A DNA stretch of 64,000 nt from JAJTCH01 sp040386195 (GCA_040386195.1 JAZKFV010000022.1:1-64000), one strand, 5' to 3'; shown: positions 51,860 through 61,428, numbered from the stretch's first letter. Notes: generated by a model from the letters alone, not told the origin. A program made the numbers and translations.

Positions 51860-54778
51860 CTATAAAACCTTCGCCAAATATTCCCCAGTTACTGATTTGG
51901 GATTTTTAGCAACTTGTTCTGGCGTTCCTTCGGCGACAATATATCCGCCTTTGTTGCCGCCATAAGGTCCGATATCGATAACCCAATCGGCGGTTTTTAG
52001 AACGTCAAGATTATGTTCGATAACCACAATGCTGTTGCCGTTATCAACTAATTGATGAAGAACTTTTAGAAGTTTGCCAATATCTTCGAAATGCAAGCCA
52101 GTTGTGGGTTCGTCGAGAATATAAAGTGTATTGCCGGTGGCTTTTTTGCTCAGCTCTTTGGCAAGTTTAATTCTTTGAGCTTCGCCTCCGGATAGAGTGG
52201 TGGCGCTTTGACCGATTTTCATATAGCCCAAACCAACATCGCACAGAGCTTTGAGTTTGTCATAAATATGGGGCATGGATTTGAAGAATTCGGCGGCTTC
52301 TTCGGAGTTCATTTCTAAAATATCCGAAATTGATTTGTCCTTATATTTAACTTCCAAAGTCTCACGGTTGTAGCGTTTGCCGGCGCAAGAATCGCATTTA
52401 ACATAAACATCGGGCAAAAAGTGCATTTCAATTTTGATCAAACCATCGCCTTGGCAAGTCTCGCAGCGCCCGCCTTTAACGTTAAAAGAAAAGCGCCCAG
52501 CTTTATAACCTCTGGCTCGTGATTCAGGAAGTTCGGTATAAAAATCACGAATTGGCGAAAATGCGCCAGTATAGGTGCAAGGGTTGGAGCGTGGAGTTCT
52601 GCCGATTGGTGATTGATCAATGTCGATTAATTTATCAATTTGATGCGCGCCTTCAATGCCATCGTGCGGGCCGGGAATGTCTTTGGATTTGTTGATGATA
52701 CGATTCAGCGCTTTGTAAAGAGTGTGAATAATCAAACTCGATTTGCCACCGCCAGAAATTCCGCAAATGCCGCAGAGAATGTTGAGTGGAACGGTCAAAT
52801 TAACATTCTTCAAATTATTGGTTGTAGCGTTTTTGAGTTTGATAACTCTTTTTGGATCAATTTTCCGGCGCTCTTTAGGCATTGGAATAAATTTTTTGCC
52901 ACTCAAATATTGCCCGGTAATACTTTTTGGATTTTTGATAACTTGTTCTGGCGTTCCTTGCGCCAAAACCGCGCCACCGTGAATTCCAGCACCAGGGCCA
53001 ATATCGATTAAATAATCAGCTTCACGCATCATTTCCTCATCATGTTCAACCACTAAAACCGAATTGCCAATGTCGCGCAGCTCTTTTAAGGTGGCGATTA
53101 ATTTTTGGTTATCAGATTGATGCAAGCCAATTGAAGGCTCGTCCAAAACATAAATAACTCCCGATAAACCAGAGCCAATTTGTGATGCTAAACGAATTCT
53201 TTGTGCTTCGCCGCCCGATAGAGTTCCCGCCTCGCGGTTGATGGTTAAATATTCCAAACCAACATTTTTCAAAAAGCCCAAACGCTTACAAATTTCTTTT
53301 AAAACCCGTTCAGCAATTTGATTGTGAGTGGAATTTAATTTTTTGTGCAAAGTAAAAAACCAATCATAAGCCTCAGAAATTGACATACGCGTTACTTCGC
53401 CAACATGCAAGCTGGCAATTTTAATTGCTAAAGATTGCTCGTTGAGCCTTGCGCCTTCGCATATGCTGCATTTTACCAAGCTTTGATATTTGACCATTTC
53501 ATCACGAATATAATCAGAAGTTGCTTCGCGATAGCGGCGTTTTAAATTATTAACTACACCTTCAAAAACCTGTTTAGTCTTGAATCTTCTGAAGCCGTCT
53601 TCATAGCTAATTTCAATTTCTTCTTCCGAGCCGTGCAAAATTATGTGTTGAATTTTTTTGTCCAAATCTTGATAAGGCGTGTCCAAATCAAATTTAAAAT
53701 GTGCCGCCAAACTGCTTAAAACCTGACTATAATAACGGCTATGAACGCCGCCCCAAGCGGCAATTGCGCCTTGTTTTAAGGATAAATTTTCATCAGGAAT
53801 AATTAATTCTTGGTTGAAAAATAATTCAGTGCCAAGACCGTCGCAAGATTTGCAAGCGCCAAATGGGCTGTTGAAGGAGAATAATCTTGGTTCAATTTCT
53901 GAGATAGAAAAACCCGAAACTGGGCAAGAGAATTTTTCTGAGAAGGTGATAATTTCACCAGTTTTGAATTTTGATTTAACGCCTTCGGGAAGAGAAACAA
54001 CTTCAACTAAAAGCAAGCCGTCAGCCAGCTTAAGCGCGGTTTCAACTGAATCAGCTAAACGATTTCCTAAGTTTTTACTAACGACAATTCGATCAACAAC
54101 AATTTCAATATCGTGTTTTTTGTTTTTATCGATGGCAGGCAAAGTTTCAGAAAGTTCATGAACTTTGCCATCAATTTTAATGCGCCCAAAGCCTTGTTTT
54201 CTAACATTGGCAATCTCTTTTTTATACTCACCTTTTTCACCACGCACAATTGGTGCGAGCAAATAAATTTTAGTTTTTTCTGGCATTTCCAAAATTTTCT
54301 CCACCATTTGCGAAGCTGATTGGCTTTCAATCGGCAGCCCAGTTGCTGGCGAATAAGGCACGCCAATGCGGGCGAATAAAAGCCGCAAATAATCGTAAAT
54401 TTCAGTAACCGTTCCAACAGTTGAACGCGGATTTCGTGAAGTAGTTTTTTGGTCAATCGCAATTGAAGGCGACAAGCCGGTAATGGTTTCCACATCAGGC
54501 TTATCTTGCATATCCAAAAATTGACGCGCATAAACCGACAAGCTTTCAATAAAGCGTCTTTGCCCTTCAGCATAAATTGTATCAAACACCAACGAGCTTT
54601 TACCCGAGCCACTCAAACCCGTCACCACCACTAGCTGATTTTTTGGAATTTCAATACTAACATTCTTCAAATTATGCTCTTTAGCGCCAATAACTTTGAT
54701 GAATTTTTCTTCAAAAACTCGATTAATTTTTTGCGGAGTTGGTTTTTTTGGTGCGGTTTTTTTAACTGCTGATTTCAT
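51860..54778 (-). CDS. uvrA: Excinuclease ABC subunit A
   Basis: Damage-recognition ATPase of nucleotide excision repair. The 972 aa hold two ABC modules: Walker A GLSGSGKSSL (near 57) and GISGGGKSSL (near 670), LSGGEAQRIRLA twice, and DEPSIGLHQSDN and DEPTTGLHFEDI as Walker B/D-loop. Zinc motifs CxxC include CKSCDG, CSICEG, CETCQGDG and CDSCAG. It has a ~25-residue Lys/Pro-rich N-terminal extension. The second P-loop has Gly-Gly-Gly where most have Gly-Ser-Gly. It stands as a single gene between the toxin and acetyltransferase genes. Confidence 0.97.
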   Translation of the reverse strand: MKSAVKKTAPKKPTPQKINRVFEEKFIKVIGAKEHNLKNVSIEIPKNQLVVVTGLSGSGKSSLVFDTIYAEGQRRFIESLSVYARQFLDMQDKPDVETITGLSPSIAIDQKTTSRNPRSTVGTVTEIYDYLRLLFARIGVPYSPATGLPIESQSASQMVEKILEMPEKTKIYLLAPIVRGEKGEYKKEIANVRKQGFGRIKIDGKVHELSETLPAIDKNKKHDIEIVVDRIVVSKNLGNRLADSVETALKLADGLLLVEVVSLPEGVKSKFKTGEIITFSEKFSCPVSGFSISEIEPRLFSFNSPFGACKSCDGLGTELFFNQELIIPDENLSLKQGAIAAWGGVHSRYYSQVLSSLAAHFKFDLDTPYQDLDKKIQHIILHGSEEEIEISYEDGFRRFKTKQVFEGVVNNLKRRYREATSDYIRDEMVKYQSLVKCSICEGARLNEQSLAIKIASLHVGEVTRMSISEAYDWFFTLHKKLNSTHNQIAERVLKEICKRLGFLKNVGLEYLTINREAGTLSGGEAQRIRLASQIGSGLSGVIYVLDEPSIGLHQSDNQKLIATLKELRDIGNSVLVVEHDEEMMREADYLIDIGPGAGIHGGAVLAQGTPEQVIKNPKSITGQYLSGKKFIPMPKERRKIDPKRVIKLKNATTNNLKNVNLTVPLNILCGICGISGGGKSSLIIHTLYKALNRIINKSKDIPGPHDGIEGAHQIDKLIDIDQSPIGRTPRSNPCTYTGAFSPIRDFYTELPESRARGYKAGRFSFNVKGGRCETCQGDGLIKIEMHFLPDVYVKCDSCAGKRYNRETLEVKYKDKSISDILEMNSEEAAEFFKSMPHIYDKLKALCDVGLGYMKIGQSATTLSGGEAQRIKLAKELSKKATGNTLYILDEPTTGLHFEDIGKLLKVLHQLVDNGNSIVVIEHNLDVLKTADWVIDIGPYGGNKGGYIVAEGTPEQVAKNPKSVTGEYLAKVL

Positions 54779-54871
54779 TTTGTTTGTGTATTTTCAAGGA
54801 GGATTTGGAAGGGTAAGATCATAGACAGACCTTGTTTAATTGCAAGTCTGGTGTTGCTGAGTTCTGAAGAG

Positions 54872-55426
54872 TTAATCTAAATTTTTAAGATATAAACCGG
54901 CAATCAAATTATTTTCTCCAATTTCACCAAGAAAACCAAAACCGAATTTCTGATGAAATAAAATTGATCTTTGATTGTGAATTGGCTGATGAACAATGCG
55001 ACACAACACATTTTTAAAACCTTTCAATTTTGCCTGAGTTAAAAATTCTGCGAGCAAAACCCCGCCAATGCCTTTAAATCCAGACTTGACCGCAATTTGA
55101 CGATGATAAATAATTTGCTCAAAATCGGTAATTTTTTTCATTTGTAAACAAGACAAAACCCCATTTTGTAAATTTTCGGGCAAATAAGTGAACCGCGATG
55201 CAATCAAATAACCAAGCACTTCACCATCTTTTTCTGCCACCAAAACCAAATGATTTTTTTCATCCAAAATCAATTCCTCAATTTCCTTCTCACTAATATT
55301 ACGCACCAAAAAGCCATTATTTTTCCGCTCAGAAAGAATCCGCGAATCATCAATATCAACCAAATTTTCCTGCAGAATTTTTCTGATTGAATTGATGTTT
55401 TTTAAAGTGGCAAAATGTGTTTTCAT
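54872..55426 (-). CDS. GNAT-family N-acetyltransferase
   Basis: 184 aa. The acetyl-CoA region is recognisable: VLVAEKDGEVLGYLIA, then QIAVKSGFKGIGGVLLAEFL (motif A) and FHQKFGFGFLGEIG at the C-terminus. It begins 18 bases after the aminomutase-ferredoxin fusion on the same strand, so they are likely co-transcribed. In methanogens and some bacteria a lysine 2,3-aminomutase plus an acetyltransferase (AblA/AblB) make the osmolyte N-epsilon-acetyl-beta-lysine; this pair may be a similar unit, but the enzyme is shorter than AblB and the substrate is not proven. Confidence 0.85.
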   Translation of the reverse strand: MKTHFATLKNINSIRKILQENLVDIDDSRILSERKNNGFLVRNISEKEIEELILDEKNHLVLVAEKDGEVLGYLIASRFTYLPENLQNGVLSCLQMKKITDFEQIIYHRQIAVKSGFKGIGGVLLAEFLTQAKLKGFKNVLCRIVHQPIHNQRSILFHQKFGFGFLGEIGENNLIAGLYLKNLD

Positions 55427-55444
55427 TTTTGTGTTGCGATTAAA

Positions 55445-57568
55445 TTAAGATCTTGAGCCATCTTTATTTTGTGTATCAAGACTAGTGAATTTATAACTTT
55501 GTCCGGCTTTAACCGGAATTTCACAAGTTGCTCGCAAATTTGGGCTTTTACTTGGTTTTATTCCCATTTTTCTTAACTCACTTTCTGCCATATCAATCAA
55601 ATCTTTTTCATCCTCGGTTGCTTCGGGTAATTGTTCGGAAGATTCAACCTCACCAACACAAGTGCTGCAAGATAATTGCTCATCACAAGCCGCTTCAATA
55701 AAACCTTTTTTTGATAAAATAGTTGCTAAAGTTGGTGATTTTTTGGAGTAAATTTCATCACTCAAATCAACCTCAATAATTTCTGAACCATTTCTGCTTA
55801 CAACCTCAATTTCTAATTTGGTAGAGCAGGGTTTTTTTGGTGGTTTTGGCTTGAGTGGATCATCTGGAATTGTTGTTAGATTTTGCTGAACTTGTTCGGC
55901 TGCTAATTTTTTTAATTGTTTGACTAAGGATTGATCCTCGGCACCAATTTCTGCTAAAGTTTTTTTACCTTGTTCATCTACTGCCATCTCAATCACTTCA
56001 TCAGTTAGCCAATAAAATTTTTGTCCTTCTGGGAGTTTGGAGGTGTCTACTATTATGAGAGTGTTATCTGGCTTTTTTGCTTGTATAAAACGACCTATTT
56101 TTAAAAACACCTTGCCATTACTAGCTTCAACAATTTCTATTTTTCCATACTCAGTTGACATCATTAAGCGACCGTGATCTTCCAATCCGGAAAGAGCGGA
56201 TTTTGATTTTTCTATCAATTGAAACTGCCTTTCAATGGTATTAAATCCGCGGAAATGCTTATTTCCAACGATTTCTCGACAGGCGTAGATATTGTGCATT
56301 TGAATACCAAGATTGCTGCTGTAATACATTAACAACTGCATTACCTCAGGTGAGTCATTGATTCCGGCAATAATGGGGAGCTGATTGTAATGCCAAACCC
56401 AATCTCTTCTTTTATTAATTTCTTTAAATACAGGCTTTAAATCTTCTCTGACTTTATATTTTAATTTTGTATCATAAACATACTCTCCATTCTTATCAAT
56501 TCTAGGCTCTAGTAACTCAAAGGGGTGTACATAATGTCCGATTATATCAACTTTAACATCAGGATAGTTTTTGTGAAATAAATCCATCATTTCCCAAAAC
56601 TCTTCGTCGAATCTTTGTGGGTTGAATACTAAATCTTTAGTTCCAAATCTAATTTTTTCAATACCGGCTTCTGCCATTAGAACTAAATATCTTGCAATAG
56701 TAGCATTAGGTAAGGTCATAGGATCGCCGCCAGAAAATAACATTTCTCTAATATGAGCTAATGGCTCTCTGGTTTTTTTATCTATCCATAAACCTGACTC
56801 TTTATCCCACTCTCCAGAGTTTTTGACTTCTTCATCAATCAGGCTGTTAAAAGTTTTGATGTAAGCAGCGATGACTGGCATATCAGCTTTTTCTTTTCCT
56901 GAGCTACCATTAAATAAATCGAGGCGATAGCAATATCTGCAATGAGATGAACAATTAATCGATACAAACGCTAAGAGCATTCCATATTTATGTATCAATC
57001 CAGGCAAGGGTGAATAACGATTTTGGTTGGAAGGATCCACTTCACCGCTTAAATCATCAATTTCTCTAGGACTTGGCATTACCACTTTTAAAATAGGGTT
57101 GGCTTTTTTAGCACCTTTAGGAATTTTTAAAGCGTGATTTAAGTAAGATTCAGAAACTTTGACTCTCATTCTCGATTGCACCTCTTCAGAGCCATCTAGA
57201 AGTTCTGATAGTTCTGCATCGTCATAATAAGATTGGTTGGACTGTTGTAATGCCTGAACAACTTCACTAACTCCGATTAAACCTTCACCAGCTTTTCCGC
57301 CCCGAGAATATCTTTTGTTGAGATTGTTATTTACGTAGCCTAAAAAACCTTGACCCTGCCTAGATATTTCAAAAATGTGTCTTGGCGTATCGGCTCTTAA
57401 TTTTGCTCTTAGTTCTTCAATTCGAGATTTTTTTGCGGCATCGGCAATAATATCAATGTGAAGCGGACGACCATCTACACGACTAGAGAATGTTCGAAAG
57501 GAAGATTGATATGTGGGTTGGATTGTTCTTGTGGCAGAGAAAGTGGCTTGTGTAAGAAAGCGTTTCAT
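55445..57568 (-). CDS. Lysine 2,3-aminomutase-like radical SAM protein fused to a [2Fe-2S] ferredoxin
   Basis: 707 aa. The radical SAM domain has CSSHCRYC (Cys206, Cys210, Cys213), LFSGGDPMTLP and IAGINDSPEVM, all KamA-family. In the expected PLP-lysine region KamA has PGGGGK, but here it reads STEYGKIEIV (Lys476). The C-terminal ~130 residues are a plant-type [2Fe-2S] ferredoxin (Cys628, Cys634, Cys637, Cys682), joined by a Pro/Lys linker at ~570-582; it could supply electrons to the SAM cluster. The first 30 residues are basic and hydroxylated without acids. A LysR gene is upstream and a GNAT gene downstream. Substrate uncertain: lysine, glutamate or a protein lysine. Confidence 0.85.
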   Translation of the reverse strand: MKRFLTQATFSATRTIQPTYQSSFRTFSSRVDGRPLHIDIIADAAKKSRIEELRAKLRADTPRHIFEISRQGQGFLGYVNNNLNKRYSRGGKAGEGLIGVSEVVQALQQSNQSYYDDAELSELLDGSEEVQSRMRVKVSESYLNHALKIPKGAKKANPILKVVMPSPREIDDLSGEVDPSNQNRYSPLPGLIHKYGMLLAFVSINCSSHCRYCYRLDLFNGSSGKEKADMPVIAAYIKTFNSLIDEEVKNSGEWDKESGLWIDKKTREPLAHIREMLFSGGDPMTLPNATIARYLVLMAEAGIEKIRFGTKDLVFNPQRFDEEFWEMMDLFHKNYPDVKVDIIGHYVHPFELLEPRIDKNGEYVYDTKLKYKVREDLKPVFKEINKRRDWVWHYNQLPIIAGINDSPEVMQLLMYYSSNLGIQMHNIYACREIVGNKHFRGFNTIERQFQLIEKSKSALSGLEDHGRLMMSTEYGKIEIVEASNGKVFLKIGRFIQAKKPDNTLIIVDTSKLPEGQKFYWLTDEVIEMAVDEQGKKTLAEIGAEDQSLVKQLKKLAAEQVQQNLTTIPDDPLKPKPPKKPCSTKLEIEVVSRNGSEIIEVDLSDEIYSKKSPTLATILSKKGFIEAACDEQLSCSTCVGEVESSEQLPEATEDEKDLIDMAESELRKMGIKPSKSPNLRATCEIPVKAGQSYKFTSLDTQNKDGSRS

Positions 57569-57653
57569 CTGGAAATAGAAAATAAATAAAAGTTAGATTA
57601 GTTTTAAATATGATGAGTGATTCAATTCAAGACAACAATATCTATCAAGTCAA

Positions 57654-58610
57654 TCAATAATCAAACAAATAGTCCATATTATCTTGAGCGTGCAATAGTT
57701 TTTCTGTGGTTAATAATTTTATAAATTCTTCTGGCAACCCAAAAAATTTTTTGCCTTTTTTAAACCAAATTCCGTACTTAATTTCTGGAAAATAATCAAT
57801 CAGCATCCTTGCTTGCAAATCTTTTTCATCTTCTCCTTCTAGGCAAATGCTGGAAACAATGGCAATTCCGATATTGGCTTTAACGAACTTTTTTAAAATT
57901 TCATAATTTGCCATTTCAAACTCTATTTTAGTTTTGATTTTATTAACTTTAGCAATCTCATCAAAGTTTGGAATGGTTGTGAAGCGGCGATCAAGGCGTA
58001 TAAGTTTGTATTTTGCAATGTCAGACAAGATTAAATTTTTCTTTTTTGCTAAAGGATGATCTTTTCTAGTCAATAAAATTGGCTGATAACAAACAATTGG
58101 TAAAAAATCTAACTCGTCAGGAACTTCATCATCGCCCGCTGAATATATTGCAAAATCAATCTCGTTATTTTTTAGTCTTTTAATTGCTTCGTCTTTGGGA
58201 ATATTTCTAATTTCAAATTCAACTTCAGGATTTGTGGTTTCAAACTTATGAATATATTTGGGTAGAATGTAGCAAATGCTGACATTGTTGGCGGCAATGT
58301 TGATTGTTTTTAATTTTTCGTGACGCAAAAATTTCGCAAAATCACTAAACATCTCATTAACCTCCTGCACCGAAGCTGCTGCCCTTGCATAAAATATTTT
58401 TCCTTCTTTGGTTAGGCTGATTTTGCTATTTTCTCGTTTTAAAAGTTTAACTCCCAAATCGCGTTCCAGCGATTGAATTTGTAGGCTCACTGCGCCTTGG
58501 CTTAGGTTCATTTGTTTGGCGGCTTTGGAAATGCTGCCGTTGGAAATTGCGGCGCAGAAGCCTTTTAATTGTTGAAAGCGGTTGTTTTTATAGTGGAATT
58601 GGCTGGTCAT
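57654..58610 (-). CDS. LysR-family transcriptional regulator
   Basis: 318 aa. The N-terminal winged HTH is clear (QQLKGFCAAISNGSISKAAK, then QMNLSQGAVSLQIQSLERDL), followed by the linker helix and a substrate-binding domain of periplasmic-binding fold (about 95-300). The spacing is like CysB/Cbl or amino-acid-responsive LysR proteins, but the ligand cannot be read. It lies 85 bases upstream of the aminomutase-ferredoxin gene in the same direction, so it may control that operon. The upstream region to 58769 contains an imperfect hairpin (AAAGCAATCTTTTGA ... TCAAAAGGAAATTG). Confidence 0.92.
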   Translation of the reverse strand: MTSQFHYKNNRFQQLKGFCAAISNGSISKAAKQMNLSQGAVSLQIQSLERDLGVKLLKRENSKISLTKEGKIFYARAAASVQEVNEMFSDFAKFLRHEKLKTINIAANNVSICYILPKYIHKFETTNPEVEFEIRNIPKDEAIKRLKNNEIDFAIYSAGDDEVPDELDFLPIVCYQPILLTRKDHPLAKKKNLILSDIAKYKLIRLDRRFTTIPNFDEIAKVNKIKTKIEFEMANYEILKKFVKANIGIAIVSSICLEGEDEKDLQARMLIDYFPEIKYGIWFKKGKKFFGLPEEFIKLLTTEKLLHAQDNMDYLFDY

Positions 58611-58768
58611 TGGTGTGGGTATTAGTTTTGTTGATGGGGGTGATAGGCGCTCTTACTATAACTTGGTTGCTTGGCGATAATTATTGAATATGTTTTTGAA
58701 AAGATAAAAGCAATCTTTTGACAATTTTTCAAAAGGAAATTGTGCTTTTCTGAAACAAAATAAAAATT

Positions 58769-59056
58769 ATGAAAATGAAAATAGCCAATGATGCAAAACA
58801 GAATCACCACTTATCAAACCCACACCACAGCCAAATCCAAAATCGCCACATAACAAACCCGGACTATCCAAGCCAATGCTATCAACAGACTGTGGCGGCG
58901 ATTAGTAATTTTAATAATAGTTTAATTATTTTGGTGGAATCAGTTAAGCAGTTGAGTGAGGAAGAATCGGTTAATTTATTTTCTAGTTTGGAGAGTTTAA
59001 AAAATAGCGTTAGTTTTGTTAATAAGTATTTTGCTGAGGTGGTGTTAAAAGATTAA
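58769..59056 (+). CDS. Small hypothetical protein
   Basis: 95 aa; unknown. The first half is Asn/His/Gln-rich and probably disordered (HHLSNPHHSQIQNRHITNPD); the second half is a helical segment (LIILVESVKQLSEEESVNLF, SSLESLKNSVSFVNKYF). No signal peptide or membrane segment. It is divergent from LysR and convergent with the PopZ-like gene. Coding potential is plausible from codon use but unsupported by family knowledge. Confidence 0.45.
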   Translation: MKMKIANDAKQNHHLSNPHHSQIQNRHITNPDYPSQCYQQTVAAISNFNNSLIILVESVKQLSEEESVNLFSSLESLKNSVSFVNKYFAEVVLKD

Positions 59057-59093
59057 GCCTAAATGGAATCTAATACCGAACTATAAGCATTAT

Positions 59094-60332
59094 CTAATCG
59101 TCGGGAATTAGTTTTTTAATTTCTTCGCGGACAATTTTTTCAACCATTATTGGTAGGTTGTCATTGATCCATTGATCTAATTTGGCAGCAAGCATTGCTG
59201 AGACCATATCTTCAATAGTTGTGCCAGATTTGAAAGTGGAAAGAGAATTTTGTGAGGATTGTGGTTTTTTTGGAATTGCTTGGATTAGTTCTTTGATTGA
59301 GTCGGTAGTTTTTTTAGCAACATCATCGGAAATTATGCTGGTTTTATCGTTATTAGTGATGTTGGCAATTGGTTGAGAAATTGGTTCGGGAATGGTTTGA
59401 ACAATTGTTTGAGTTTGAGTGTTGGTTGGCAAATCCAAATCTTCTTCATCATCAATTTCATCGTCGCTGATTTGCTCTTCTGGCTCCTCTTCTTCAAGAT
59501 TATTCTCTTCAAGATCGTCTTCCTCAAGATCGCCTTCTTCAAGATCGCCTTCTTCAAGACCATCTTTCTCCAAATAATGATCTGAATTATCGTCATTATC
59601 CAAATCATTATTTTTGACTTCGTCCAATATATCATCCTCTAAATCGTCAATATCTTCCAAATCGTCAATATCATCAATGTCTTGAGGATGTTCTTCCAAA
59701 TTTGTTTCTTTTGGAGTTGTTGATTGGATTGGTTGCGGATTGTTGATGATTTTTTCTTGCTCTTCCAAATCATCTTCTTCCATAAAATCATCTTGTGAAT
59801 CTTCTGTTTCTTCTAGGGCTTTTAGATCTAAATCATCTTGTGGTTTAGGTGTTAAAGCATCTGAAATTGTTGGTTTATTTTGAGTATTTTGATTTTCAAC
59901 TAAAGGTTGTTCGGATTCTTCTTCCAGATCGTTTAAATCAAGGTCATCATCTGTAGATTCTGCTTCCAAATCAAGTTCATCTTTTTTGATTGTTGTTGCA
60001 GCATTGATATTTTTATCTTCAACAATTGGGCTATTAACATTGGGCATTGTTGGTGTTTTGTCGATTAATTTATTGTCTTCCTCATCATTGCTTAAAAAAT
60101 CAAAATCATCATCCGCTGTTTTTGTGGAAAGTTCTTTTGGATTGTTGGGGGCAGAGTTTTTAGTTTGAGAGTTTTGTTTAGAATCAACTATGGTTTTTGA
60201 AGAGTCATCAAGATATTCAAAATCATCATTATCTTCTTTGGCGCCTTCATCAGCTGGGCTATTTTTTTGAATTTTCTGCATTTTATTGCGAATACTCTCC
60301 AATATTGAAGTTGTGCCCTTTTTTTCCTTCAT
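59094..60332 (-). CDS. PopZ-like polar organising protein (DUF2497 type)
   Basis: 412 aa. The C-terminal 41 residues (about 372-412: TIEDMVSAMLAAKLDQWIND, NLPIMVEKIVREEIKKL) match the oligomerisation helix of alphaproteobacterial PopZ, which forms a pole-anchoring hub that tethers ParB-parS and recruits cell-cycle proteins. The rest is a very acidic, Asp/Glu/Asn-rich disordered spacer, longer than in Caulobacter PopZ (177 aa total). The short helical N-terminus (SILESIRNKMQKIQKN) may hold a partner-binding site. The spacer contains pentapeptide repeats encoded by 15-bp DNA repeats. valS, a frequent neighbour in other alphas, is not here. Function by homology only. Confidence 0.82.
   Translation of the reverse strand: MKEKKGTTSILESIRNKMQKIQKNSPADEGAKEDNDDFEYLDDSSKTIVDSKQNSQTKNSAPNNPKELSTKTADDDFDFLSNDEEDNKLIDKTPTMPNVNSPIVEDKNINAATTIKKDELDLEAESTDDDLDLNDLEEESEQPLVENQNTQNKPTISDALTPKPQDDLDLKALEETEDSQDDFMEEDDLEEQEKIINNPQPIQSTTPKETNLEEHPQDIDDIDDLEDIDDLEDDILDEVKNNDLDNDDNSDHYLEKDGLEEGDLEEGDLEEDDLEENNLEEEEPEEQISDDEIDDEEDLDLPTNTQTQTIVQTIPEPISQPIANITNNDKTSIISDDVAKKTTDSIKELIQAIPKKPQSSQNSLSTFKSGTTIEDMVSAMLAAKLDQWINDNLPIMVEKIVREEIKKLIPDD
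59491..59568. repeat. 15-bp minisatellite inside the PopZ-like gene
   Basis: About five tandem 15-base units close to TCTTCAAGATCGCCT (minus strand: pentapeptides EEGDL, EEDDL, EENNL). The unit is a multiple of three, so copy changes keep the frame. A second shorter array (TCTTCCAAATCGTCAATA units) follows at about 59636-59690. Confidence 0.85.
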
Positions 60333-60513
60333 TTTTTAATGATGATTTAATTGAATTGAATATGATTTTTAAAATCTTCGCATTCAAAAATTAACAATCA
60401 ATCAACTTATCAAAAACTTGCCGAAAATGGTTGGCAAAATAATTATTTTTTGGTTGATTTTAAATATGGATTAATAATTCTGATGCGCATTTTTTAAATT
60501 AACTCAAAAAATT

Positions 60514-61428
60514 ATGACAGATAATATTGATGACGAAGATTTGGTTTTGGATATTTTTAGTGGAATTTTAGATGAAGTTGAGTCTGACTTTGAAAATGAT
60601 GATTTAAAAGAATTTCTTCTAAAACTAAAAGCTGAATCAACTTTAAAAAACTCGGTTGATAAAGATGGTAATAGTTTATTTCATCATTTGGTATGTTTTA
60701 AGCCTAGCTTTTATCTGGCATTAATAGAGCTAGGATTTGATCAAAATCTAAAAAATAAATATGGAGCTTCTCCCGAAAATTTATACACAATTTTATCTTT
60801 TGAAGATTTGGCTAAGGAATATTTGCTTGTATATTCACAGCCAGATTCAACTCGCAGCTCAAATATCTTAAAAAAAATAGAGAATTTTCAAATTAAGCCC
60901 GAGCTTTTTCTGATTGAAGATGTTGGAGGTGATAATATAGGAGAATTTGTTAAAGAATTTATTGAGACTCATCAAGACAAAATTCCAATCGCAGCAATTG
61001 TTCAAATTACAAAAGTTTTAAATGCTAAATCAAATCAGCCTGAATATTTTTGTCCCGATAATTTAAAAGCTAAAAGCAGTTTTGTTGTGGAAATTTATAA
61101 CAAAATGGCTGCGTTAAGAGATGCTGGGCGAGATTTGGAAGATTTTAAGCAATGGAAAGATTGTTTCAAATTTATTCCTGAAATGGGTGTTGATGAAAAA
61201 GGTCAGTTTGTTGATATTAACGATGAACAAAAAGAGTTTAATGAGAAGGAAATGGGTTTGGTAATTAAAATATTTGATAATCATAATGAGGCGTTTAACT
61301 ATACCAAAGAGCCGCTAGCTAAAAGACAAAAAGTTGGTAATGGTTCGCCAAATTCAGCTTTAAAAACACAATTAGGCAATTGCGTCTTGCAATTACAGGA
61401 ACAACAGCATCAAAATTCAGTTGGTTAA
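60514..61428 (+). CDS. Hypothetical protein with one ankyrin-like unit and NLS-like patch
   Basis: 304 aa, not recognised. An ankyrin-like stretch is at about 45-85 (DKDGNSLFHHLVCFKPSFYL, ALIELGFDQNLKNKYGASPE). The rest is helical and acidic. Residues 267-274 (PLAKRQKV) resemble a monopartite nuclear localisation signal, followed by a Gln-rich tail. It is alone between the PopZ-like and nfu genes. The combination suggests a host-directed protein, but a single weak ankyrin unit and a short basic patch are thin evidence. Confidence 0.65.
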   Translation: MTDNIDDEDLVLDIFSGILDEVESDFENDDLKEFLLKLKAESTLKNSVDKDGNSLFHHLVCFKPSFYLALIELGFDQNLKNKYGASPENLYTILSFEDLAKEYLLVYSQPDSTRSSNILKKIENFQIKPELFLIEDVGGDNIGEFVKEFIETHQDKIPIAAIVQITKVLNAKSNQPEYFCPDNLKAKSSFVVEIYNKMAALRDAGRDLEDFKQWKDCFKFIPEMGVDEKGQFVDINDEQKEFNEKEMGLVIKIFDNHNEAFNYTKEPLAKRQKVGNGSPNSALKTQLGNCVLQLQEQQHQNSVG

